From Candidatus Woesearchaeota archaeon (GTDB lineage: Archaea; Nanobdellota; Nanobdellia; Woesearchaeales; DSVV01), in contig JACQSP010000154.1 in the NCBI GenBank assembly GCA_016205905.1, positions 1 to 11,865 of the forward strand: a DNA stretch of 11,865 nucleotides, in the 5' to 3' direction. The translations under genes and the position numbers were made by a program. The notes under the pieces are model-generated. The model did no database searches, was not told the DNA's origin, and worked only from the letters and a program-made list of their open reading frames with translations. Below, piece by piece: positions 6,669 to 11,865 of the stretch. The first letter of the stretch is position 1. Every line of letters begins with the position of its first letter.

Positions 6669-6785
6669 GGACCAGTGGCCTAGCTTGGATAAGGCGACAG
6701 CCTCCTAAATGCTTTGAGACTATGTTTTAAGTTTCATTGAGTTGAAGAGAGTTGTAGATCGTGAGTTCGAATCTCACCTGGTCCG
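6669..6785 (+). tRNA. tRNA-Arg(CCU) with 42-nt intron
   Basis: The acceptor GGACCAG pairs with CTGGTCC, with discriminator G. The D-arm is GCCT/AGGC, the anticodon stem ACAGC/GTTGT (one G-U pair), the variable loop AGATC, and the T-arm GTGAG-TTCGAAT-CTCAC. The loop reads CTCCTA before the intron, giving anticodon CCT, which decodes AGG. Removing a 42-nt intron (6708-6749) after position 37 leaves a normal 75-nt tRNA. The intron can form TGAGAC/GTTTCA (6 bp). I could not draw a perfect bulge-helix-bulge, so the exact cut may shift by a base or two. The 3' end is not CCA-encoded. The AbiE-like pair begins 46 bp downstream on the other strand. Confidence 0.92.
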
Positions 6786-6831
6786 TTTATAGATTATTAA
6801 TTTCAGTACTCATAATCTACTTATACATTAC

Positions 6832-7509
6832 TTATTCTAAAAGAACAATATTATTGATTTTTCTTAATATTTTATTAAATACTTTCTCATCAATCTTGCC
6901 AAAAACACCATGAAGATTATCTTTAAAGCTTTTACTATTTACAAATTCTCTAAACTTTTCAAAGCTAGCTTTAAGATTATACTCTTTAATCATCAATAAG
7001 CAGCGTTCTAACTCAATATTCCCTTCTAATAGCATAAATATATCCCTTAAATCAGAGGTTCTGCTGGCAGCAAGTTTCATTATCATTAAAATCTCTGGTT
7101 TTGCTATTTTTAGTTCTATCTCAATTGGATTTATTTTTCCTTTTAACTTTTTTATTTCAGAATTTTCAAAGATTAATGCTGCCATAAATCTGCTTTTCGT
7201 ATTTCTGTCAATTACACTCCCAATCATTATGTCAAACGGAACTGAAAAATCATCCACTCTTTTTATCATACACAAAAAATCACTAGCATATGGTATGTTA
7301 AGATTTACTTCTTTTTGTGCATATCCTTCTTTCATTAATAACTGCTTTATTTTTAATGCTTCCTCTTTATTTTTAACAACAATATCACAATCAACTGAAA
7401 ACCTTGGCTGAGTATATGTATTTACTGCATAACCGCCAATAATCACAAACTCGCATGATTTTATCTTTTCTAATGTCAGCAATATTTCTTTTTCTCTTAG
7501 TTCGAGCAT
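6832..7509 (-). CDS. AbiEii-like nucleotidyltransferase toxin
   Basis: This 225-residue protein has the DNA polymerase-beta-like nucleotidyltransferase signature of the AbiEii/type IV toxin group. FVIIGGYAVNTYTQPRFSVD (21-40) gives the GG nucleotide loop and the paired metal-binding acids Asp40 and Asp42, with PFDIMIG (91-97) supplying the likely third acid, Asp93. KLAASRTSDLRDIFML (145-160) matches the family's K..A..R....D motif. Known family members transfer nucleotides, in some cases to tRNA acceptor ends, and arrest growth. The gene starts one base after the stop codon of the upstream gene, so translation is coupled. All key acids are present, so activity is plausible. A housekeeping or resistance-type nucleotidyltransferase role is the alternative. 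Confidence 0.8.
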   Translation of the reverse strand: MLELREKEILLTLEKIKSCEFVIIGGYAVNTYTQPRFSVDCDIVVKNKEEALKIKQLLMKEGYAQKEVNLNIPYASDFLCMIKRVDDFSVPFDIMIGSVIDRNTKSRFMAALIFENSEIKKLKGKINPIEIELKIAKPEILMIMKLAASRTSDLRDIFMLLEGNIELERCLLMIKEYNLKASFEKFREFVNSKSFKDNLHGVFGKIDEKVFNKILRKINNIVLLE

Positions 7510-7510
7510 T

Positions 7511-8152
7511 TTAAATTGCCTCTTTCACTTGTTGTATCAATTCTTTTTTCACATTTATCTTTAATTTGAATTTTTCTTTTAAATAAGCTAATGGATATTC
7601 AAACAAAGAGTTATTCTTACAAAACTTAACACAAGAAGATAATTTCTCAACAGGAAAATGATTATATGTTGTACAGATTAATCTTTTCCTTGGCATTAAT
7701 ATTACAAATTCACCAATGAAACTGCCTTCTTCAATAAAAAAAGGCATATTAAACTTTGACAAAAACCCTTTCCAATAATTTAAATCTTCTTTGTTAATAT
7801 AAATAAAATAAGGGCTATGCTCCCAGCTTCTTTGTATATAGGAAAAATCAGTCCATATCTCCACAGCACTCATTTTGCAAAAATAATACTTTTTTTTTGA
7901 GGTTTTTAATATTTCAGGGATTTTAAACAAAAACAAAGATGAAAATATTGTTTTGGGGTCATTACACATGTATTCTCTTTTTGAAGTTTTTACAATCCAT
8001 CCAGAATTTAATAATACTGAAAAAATCTTTTTTCTCATAGAGGAGCTAACTACCCAGTTTAAAGTATCTTGTGTGAATCTATTCTCTGTTCCATATTTTG
8101 TATATAACAAGGCATAAGCCCTTAATACATATTTAGGTATTTCTTGTGTCAT
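7511..8152 (-). CDS. AbiEi-like winged-helix antitoxin/repressor
   Basis: This 213-residue protein has an N-terminal helix-turn-helix-like stretch (FTQDTLNWVVSSSMRKKIFS, then LLNSGWIVKTSKREYMC), which reads as a winged helix with its wing. The rest is a mixed, aromatic-rich domain (about 75-205). This layout, its size and its position directly upstream of an AbiEii-like gene fit the AbiEi antitoxin. Known AbiEi proteins repress their own promoter by binding inverted repeats and neutralise the toxin without stable binding (type IV). Similarity is by architecture rather than clear residue motifs, so the family call is inference. The TATA box is centred 28 bp before the ATG, implying a leaderless mRNA, and palindromic repeats flank it. 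Confidence 0.65.
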   Translation of the reverse strand: MTQEIPKYVLRAYALLYTKYGTENRFTQDTLNWVVSSSMRKKIFSVLLNSGWIVKTSKREYMCNDPKTIFSSLFLFKIPEILKTSKKKYYFCKMSAVEIWTDFSYIQRSWEHSPYFIYINKEDLNYWKGFLSKFNMPFFIEEGSFIGEFVILMPRKRLICTTYNHFPVEKLSSCVKFCKNNSLFEYPLAYLKEKFKLKINVKKELIQQVKEAI

Positions 8153-8213
8153 TTGGATACCAATGGAGTAACTACTATTTAAATGTTTCTTTTTTGGTTA
8201 CCTATTTGGTAAC
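8153..8213 (-). promoter_or_regulatory. Promoter and putative operator of the AbiE-like pair
   Basis: The TATA box is ATTTAAATA (8176-8184, minus strand). On one side GTTACC-TATTT-GGTAAC (8197-8213) is a perfect 6-bp inverted repeat with a 5-base spacer. On the other side TTGG-ATA-CCAA (8153-8163) is a second palindrome against the start codon. TTTGG(T/A)(T/A)AC(C)-like half-sites recur at least three times. Paired repeats flanking a TATA box suit autoregulation by the winged-helix protein. Confidence 0.55.
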
Positions 8214-8314
8214 TCCAAATCTTCTAAGAATTGACAATCAGCTCACAATGAACTTACTAAACATCGAATAAATAGTTAAACCAAAATAAATCATCTAAAT
8301 AAACTTGAACAAAA

Positions 8315-8431
8315 TCACTCTTTTTGCTCTCTCAAACAAACAGGGCAGTAACATCTATTCTGATAAACAGCATCTCTTACTTTTGTTATTGCTTTAAATT
8401 TACAGTATTTGCAGGTCATTTTATTGCACAT
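8315..8431 (-). CDS. Zinc-ribbon microprotein (38 aa)
   Basis: The 39-codon frame encodes MCNKMTCKYCKFKAITKVRD, then AVYQNRCYCPVCLREQKE. Cysteines at 7 and 10 (CKYC) and at 29 and 32 (CPVC, with an extra Cys27) form two knuckles about 18 residues apart, the geometry of a small zinc ribbon. The residues between are basic and strand-forming. A second in-frame Met (8419) would give a 34-residue protein. AAGGA lies about 5-9 bases before the first ATG, and a TATA-like TTTTATATAC (about 8477-8486, minus strand) is suitably placed. Such ribbons usually bind nucleic acid or protein partners. It reads toward the AbiE-like pair, which has its own promoter. Confidence 0.7.
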   Translation of the reverse strand: MCNKMTCKYCKFKAITKVRDAVYQNRCYCPVCLREQKE

Positions 8432-8567
8432 GATTCTTCCTTAACATTTATTAAAAATTTACTCTGTGCTTATAGGTAGTATATAAAATGAATTAAAGAG
8501 TATATTAATCTCTGCTGTCTATAATGCTACGACAGAATTTGAAGTAGTTATCTACCCATTGATTAAA

Positions 8568-8577
8568 TTTAAATATA
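8568..8577 (+). promoter_or_regulatory. TATA box of the glycosidase-like gene (leaderless)
   Basis: TTTAAATATA is centred about 28 bp before the ATG at 8600, the same spacing as the other leaderless genes here. No Shine-Dalgarno sequence is present. Confidence 0.65.
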
Positions 8578-8599
8578 CATTCTCCATAAAATAACTGAA

Positions 8600-9877
8600 A
8601 TGATACAAGAAGCATTTTTCATGTTCAAAAGAAGATTGAAAGGCATTAAATCCATTAAAACCTATCTTGGCAATGAAAAAGAAATATGTTGTCAAATTAT
8701 AAAGAATTGTTTTAATGGTGAATTTTTTCAGGCCAGCGCAGGTAATTTCGCTTGTTTTTACATCAGAGATTTCGGTATGTGTATTAACTCATTATTAACT
8801 TTAGGATATAAAAAGGAAGTAGAATCCACACTTGCATTTGCGCTAAAAACATACGCTGAACATGGCAAAATAACGACTACAATAACCAAAATAACTACTA
8901 CAAGCACCAAAATAACCACTACAATAACCAGAACAATAACAAAAAATGGCAAATGTGCTCAAGATAAGTCTATTGACGGCAAATATGCTAATGATAAGAG
9001 TGTTAGTGGCAAATGCGCAGATTATTTCAATATTGCTCCGGACAGTTTGGCTTTTTTGCTGTATTCATTAAGAATAGCAAAAGATAAAAAGATTACAAAT
9101 AACAAAGCGCTTGTTCTTGAATACAAACAATTTTTAGAGAAAGAAATTAAAAGATATTTTGAAATCATTGTCGACAAAAACACAGGGCTTGTCCGAAAAG
9201 GATATTTCTCGTCAATAAAAGACCATGCAATAAGGAATTCAAGCTGTTATGACAACTGTATGCTGGCGATGATAAGCAGGGAAGCAGATAAGTTAAGGCT
9301 GGAAAACTCCTTCAAAAAGTTTGATTATCCTGCACTTATAAAAAAGCATTTTTGGCATGAAAATGATAAAAATAATATGAAAAAAGGAAGATATCAAAAA
9401 GAGGGATATTTTAAAGACGACCTCGATAATGATATTCCAACAGGAGATGCAAATGTATTTCCTTATTGGTGCGGCATATTTGATTGTGCGTCTGAAGACA
9501 AAGAAATGGCGAAGAGCTCAATAAAAGCAATACAGGAAAACAAGCTAGACCAGCCATTTCCTTTAAAATACTTTTCAAATGCAAACTATGGCAGATTCTT
9601 ATTTCTTCCTTCTTTATTTGCAAGAAATTACGAGGGCAACACCATTTGGATGCATCTTGGCTTGTGTTATTTGGATGTTATTGCAATGGCAGACAGAAAA
9701 CTATTTAATATATATCTAAATCAATGTCTTAATAAGTACAAAGAATTAATAAAAACTCATAAAAACTTCCTTGAAGTGTATAATGCAGATGGCACAGTAT
9801 ACACAACACCTTTTTATTTATGCGATGATTCAATGCTGTGGTGCAGCAAATTTTTGGAGTTGGTTAATCATAAATAA
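8600..9877 (+). CDS. (alpha/alpha)6-barrel glycosidase-like protein with in-frame repeat insert
   Basis: This 425-residue protein resembles six-hairpin glycosidases (the glucoamylase/amylo-alpha-1,6-glucosidase/trehalase superfamily). FQASAGNFACFYIRDFGMCI (43-62) fits the conserved entry into the barrel. Repeating helix pairs follow (DSLAFLLYSLRIAKD, CYDNCMLAMISREAD), then DLDNDIPTGDANVFPYWCGI (274-293), GNTIWMHLGLCYLDVIAMAD (346-365) and FLEVYNADG (390-398). No signal peptide is seen, so it should act in the cytoplasm on an oligosaccharide or storage glycan. Residues 90-140 are an insert of tandem repeats: three KITTTIT-like 7-residue units, then two and a half GKxAxDKSxx 10-residue units, placed between conserved blocks. 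Catalytic acids cannot be assigned with certainty. It starts a plus-strand cluster with a hydrolase and a glycosyltransferase. Confidence 0.7.
   Translation: MIQEAFFMFKRRLKGIKSIKTYLGNEKEICCQIIKNCFNGEFFQASAGNFACFYIRDFGMCINSLLTLGYKKEVESTLAFALKTYAEHGKITTTITKITTTSTKITTTITRTITKNGKCAQDKSIDGKYANDKSVSGKCADYFNIAPDSLAFLLYSLRIAKDKKITNNKALVLEYKQFLEKEIKRYFEIIVDKNTGLVRKGYFSSIKDHAIRNSSCYDNCMLAMISREADKLRLENSFKKFDYPALIKKHFWHENDKNNMKKGRYQKEGYFKDDLDNDIPTGDANVFPYWCGIFDCASEDKEMAKSSIKAIQENKLDQPFPLKYFSNANYGRFLFLPSLFARNYEGNTIWMHLGLCYLDVIAMADRKLFNIYLNQCLNKYKELIKTHKNFLEVYNADGTVYTTPFYLCDDSMLWCSKFLELVNHK
8867..9019 (+). repeat. Two in-frame minisatellites within the glycosidase gene
   Basis: 21-bp units lie at 8867-8887, 8888-8908 and 8909-8929, with a decayed fourth at 8930-8950. 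30-bp units lie at 8948-8977 and 8978-9007, with a partial third from 9008. All lengths are multiples of three, so the frame is kept. Confidence 0.8.
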
Positions 9878-9880
9878 AGA

Positions 9881-9961
9881 TAAGAAGTAAGAGGTTTGAG
9901 GTAAGAGGTACGATGATAACATTGTAGTTGTTCCCTCTTACCTCCTACTTCTTACCTTTTA
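9881..9961. repeat. Heptamer-built hairpin H3, possible terminator
   Basis: A perfect inner stem 9898-9908/9934-9944 (GAGGTAAGAGG, 11 bp) continues outward to 9881/9961 with a few mismatches and G-U pairs. The arms are 7-base units (GTAAGAG, GTTTGAG, GTAAGAG). A run of seven T (9964-9970) follows, so on the plus strand it could end transcription of the glycosidase gene, whose stop lies just upstream. Confidence 0.75.
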
Positions 9962-9970
9962 CCTTTTTTT

Positions 9971-10009
9971 CATAAGACGGGTGGCTTCGCCTTGGAACTA
10001 AACAAATAC
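9971..10009 (+). mobile_element. Remnant end of the same inverted-repeat element family
   Basis: CATAAGACGGGTGGCTTCGC (9971-9990) is a near copy of the minus-strand block CATGAGACGGTGGCTGCGC (755-773) inside the MITE-like element. CTAAACAAATAC (9998-10009) equals its terminal repeat. In both places the block directly follows a heptamer hairpin and precedes the terminal repeat. The spacing is shorter here (39 versus 85 bp), and no opposite end is visible, so this looks like a deletion derivative. Confidence 0.6.
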
Positions 10010-10041
10010 AAAATACAAAATAAACTCACAGCAAACTCAAA

Positions 10042-10989
10042 ATGAAGACAAAAATAAACACAATTGAAGAAAAATATTTCACAACATCGCAGGGATATAA
10101 GCTGTTTTATATGATATTTAGAGGAACAACAAAGAAATCTGAACTTAAAAATACAACAAATAAATCTGAACTTACGAATAAGCTTAAACTTTCAACTAAA
10201 TCTAAAACCAATAAAAAACTGTTTATTGTTTTTCAGCATGGGTTGACGGGAAACCATACAGTATGGAACGGACATATGAATTATATGTTCGAGCAGGGTT
10301 ATCCTTTTATTATAATAGACCTTCTTGGCCATGGTAATTCACAAAAAGTAATTGGCAGGAAATGTTACACAATAGAAAACCAAGGAGATTATGTCTGGCA
10401 GGTTTTAAAGCATGAAAATATTAAAAATTATATTTTTGTCGGGCAGTGTTTAGGTGCTTTGATTTGTTTGCATAATGAAATTGTCGGAAAAACAAATTCA
10501 AAAGCAATAGTATTAATAGGCACGCCCTTAAGAAAAATGGTTTCTGTTTTTATTCATCCTTTGGCAGAGCCGTTTAGGCCAATCTTAAAAATATTATTTG
10601 TTTATTTCCTTGGAATTTTTGGCATGATTTTCAGCAGAAGAAAATATCCATTAATCCATTATTATAACCATCATAAAGCAGGGCGAATTAAAGTGTTTTT
10701 ATTGGATATGATTGGAACACCAAAAGTAGCGTATGGCTGGACAATTGAAAGTATGCTGAACATCAAATTAATACCTTATCTTAATAAAATTAAAAAACCA
10801 GTATTATTGGTCTATGGCGAGCACGATATGGACCAGCTTAAGGATTCATACGGGCAGCTAACACATAATCTTAACGTAAAAAGGGAAGTAATATTAACTG
10901 GTGTTGACCATCTTGTCACCTTAAGGGCGCCAATCCAGTTAAGCAAAGAAATAATTAAATTTATTAATGAAATCAAACACAATACCTAA
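10042..10989 (+). CDS. Alpha/beta hydrolase with Cys in the nucleophile position
   Basis: This 315-residue protein has a complete alpha/beta-hydrolase frame: FIVFQHGLTGNHTVW (61-75, oxyanion loop HG), FIIIDLLGHGNS (89-100), nucleophile elbow VGQCLGAL (133-140), acid Asp262 in VYGEHD, and His290 in TGVDHLV. The elbow is G-x-C-x-G, so the nucleophile would be Cys136 rather than Ser, as in dienelactone hydrolases; an inactive or altered enzyme is the alternative. A hydrophobic lid (about 165-196) may touch membrane or bind a lipid-like substrate. Residues 30-58 are a low-complexity Lys/Ser/Thr insert with a 27-bp tandem repeat. No Shine-Dalgarno sequence is seen. A MITE-like end lies 32 bp upstream and may supply AT-rich promoter DNA. 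The next gene begins at or before its stop codon. Confidence 0.8.
   Translation: MKTKINTIEEKYFTTSQGYKLFYMIFRGTTKKSELKNTTNKSELTNKLKLSTKSKTNKKLFIVFQHGLTGNHTVWNGHMNYMFEQGYPFIIIDLLGHGNSQKVIGRKCYTIENQGDYVWQVLKHENIKNYIFVGQCLGALICLHNEIVGKTNSKAIVLIGTPLRKMVSVFIHPLAEPFRPILKILFVYFLGIFGMIFSRRKYPLIHYYNHHKAGRIKVFLLDMIGTPKVAYGWTIESMLNIKLIPYLNKIKKPVLLVYGEHDMDQLKDSYGQLTHNLNVKREVILTGVDHLVTLRAPIQLSKEIIKFINEIKHNT
10135..10188 (+). repeat. 27-bp tandem repeat within the hydrolase gene
   Basis: Units 10135-10161 and 10162-10188 share AAATCTGAACTTA at their starts and encode KSELKNTTN and KSELTNKLK. The repeat is in frame, in an insert between the N-terminal strand and the catalytic core. Confidence 0.65.
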
Positions 10990-10993
10990 CAAA

Positions 10994-11713
10994 ATGTTAT
11001 CTATCATTATTCCAACTTTGAATGAGGAAAAATACATAAACAAGCTTCTTAATACTTTAAAAAACCAATTTTACACAAATTTTGAAGTTATTGTTGTTGA
11101 CTGCGGCTCAACTGACGCAACAGAACAGGTTGTGAATAAATTCAGGCACCGCTTTAAAAGGCTGGATTTTATAAGAACAAATGAGAAAAACGCATCAAAA
11201 CAGAGGAATACCGGCGCAAAAGTTGCTGTTGGCGATATATTGATATTTCTCGACGCAGATATGATTCTTTATGATCAGCATTTCCTCTCAAATATAGTCA
11301 AGGTTTTCAAGGCGCAGGATTATTTCAGCGCTCTTGTAACTTATATTATGATTGACCCAAAAGAGGCAACCGTATTCGATAATCTGTTTTTTGCAGTGAA
11401 TAATTTCTGGTTAAAAATATTGTCAGCAATTGGCATACATATCTCCAGAGGCGGGTGTATGGTTGTGAAAAAGCAGATATTTGACAAAATTAAAGGTTTT
11501 AATGAGCAGATGTTTGTTGCTGAAGACATAGATTTATTCAGAAGGCTTTCAAAAGCTGCAAGAATTAAGGATACAGATTTAGTTGCGCATGAATCTGCGC
11601 GGCGATACCGCCAAGTCGGCTATCTTAAGCTATGGTGGCATTGGACAGTAAATGGAATCTGGTGCTTTTTGTTTAAGAAATCCCTTATTAAAGAATGGAA
11701 GCCTGTGCGATAA
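10994..11713 (+). CDS. Family 2 glycosyltransferase
   Basis: This 239-residue GT-A fold enzyme transfers a sugar from an activated donor. From the chosen start, MLSIIIPTLNEEKYI is the canonical GT2 opening. VVDCGSTDAT (34-43) is the nucleotide-binding turn, and NASKQRNTGA (66-75) follows. FLDADM (85-90) carries the metal-binding DxD, RGGCMVVKK (152-160) is the acceptor-side strand, and FNEQMFVAEDIDLFRRL (169-185) holds the likely catalytic acid. RRYRQVGYLK follows. A hydrophobic patch near the end (WWHWTVNGIWCFLF) may bind the membrane; no full transmembrane helices are present. The ATG at 10994 lies 4 bases after the hydrolase stop and sits exactly at the fold start. An in-frame ATG at 10967, overlapping the hydrolase, would add nine residues. 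The close spacing implies translation from one mRNA with the hydrolase. Confidence 0.88.
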   Translation: MLSIIIPTLNEEKYINKLLNTLKNQFYTNFEVIVVDCGSTDATEQVVNKFRHRFKRLDFIRTNEKNASKQRNTGAKVAVGDILIFLDADMILYDQHFLSNIVKVFKAQDYFSALVTYIMIDPKEATVFDNLFFAVNNFWLKILSAIGIHISRGGCMVVKKQIFDKIKGFNEQMFVAEDIDLFRRLSKAARIKDTDLVAHESARRYRQVGYLKLWWHWTVNGIWCFLFKKSLIKEWKPVR

Positions 11714-11780
11714 TCCCAACAAAACCAATTTGATGTTAAACTCAATTAATAATTTACTAATTTTAACCTTTAATAAATTT

Positions 11781-11865
11781 GTATTTGTTTAGCATCTTCA
11801 AAATTCGTATGAAATTTTCGCAGAGGTGACATCCCCGTATGGGGCAAGTCCCCCTGTCACCTTCG
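11781..11865. mobile_element. Left end of a further inverted-repeat element, truncated by the window
   Basis: GTATTTGTTTAG (11781-11792) is identical to the left terminal repeat of the MITE-like element. It is followed by an AAAATT...AATTTT dyad (about 11800-11818) and then a GC-rich hairpin. The right end should lie beyond 11865. The octamer just outside is ATAAATTT (11773-11780) and should recur after the right end if this is a true insertion. Confidence 0.5.
11824..11862. repeat. GC-rich REP-like hairpin
   Basis: AGGTGACA (11824-11831) pairs perfectly with TGTCACCT (11855-11862). Inside, GGGG (11841-11844) can pair with CCCC on either side (11833-11836 or 11850-11854), giving two competing inner stems. 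The GC content stands out sharply from the AT-rich surroundings. Confidence 0.7.

Noticed and set aside
6669..6831. tRNA-Arg as an integration site for the AbiE-like pair
   Set aside because: I found no duplicated tRNA 3' end, integrase or attachment repeat in the window.
8758..8952. Minus-strand open frame rich in Val/Ile (VVVILV repeats)
   Set aside because: It is the complement of the ITTT-encoding tandem repeat in the glycosidase gene; its membrane-like look is an artefact of the repeat.

Overview
The window is low-GC archaeal chromosome, most likely from a small-genome DPANN-type archaeon (Woesearchaeota/Pacearchaeota-like; the lineage is inference). Direct archaeal signs are ribosomal protein L15e, a tRNA-Tyr and a tRNA-Arg that each carry an intron after position 37, BRE/TATA-type promoters (purine run followed by TTTAAATA), and four genes whose TATA box is centred 28-29 bp before the ATG, which implies leaderless mRNAs. 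Other genes start from a GGTG/GAGGT Shine-Dalgarno sequence.

Layout. 1-48 is the tail of a plus-strand gene. 53-649 (minus) holds a likely redox pair: a one-cluster ferredoxin and a DUF1858-like CxxCH protein. 689-907 is a non-autonomous transposon-like element with perfect 12-bp terminal inverted repeats and an exact 8-bp target duplication, followed by tRNA-Tyr (minus). 1358-3142 has two independently promoted, apparently leaderless genes: an orphan 239-residue protein and a SAM-dependent methyltransferase. 3218-4705 (minus) is a large secreted, membrane-anchored beta-sandwich protein. 5092-6142 is L15e plus a small orphan, with a long L15e leader that contains an imperfect hairpin built of 7-base units. 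6218-6475 (minus) is a small lipoprotein. tRNA-Arg(CCU) lies at 6669-6785, followed by a convergent AbiEi/AbiEii-like toxin-antitoxin pair (6832-8152, minus) with a palindrome-rich promoter, and then a 38-residue zinc-ribbon microprotein (8315-8431, minus). 8600-11713 (plus) is a carbohydrate/envelope-type cluster: an (alpha/alpha)6-barrel glycosidase-like protein, an alpha/beta hydrolase with a Cys in the nucleophile position, and a GT2 glycosyltransferase.

The most unusual content is repetitive. The 12-mer CTAAACAAATAC (or its complement) occurs four times: two copies bound the element at 689-907, one lies just upstream of the hydrolase gene beside a related interior block, and one opens an element that runs off the right edge. 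Three intergenic hairpins (785-856, 4958-5056, 9881-9961) have arms made of degenerate 7-base units, with different units in each. Two adjacent genes carry in-frame tandem repeats (21-, 30- and 27-bp units) between conserved blocks. Together these suggest a genome in which short repeats and hairpin elements spread actively, although no transposase is encoded here.
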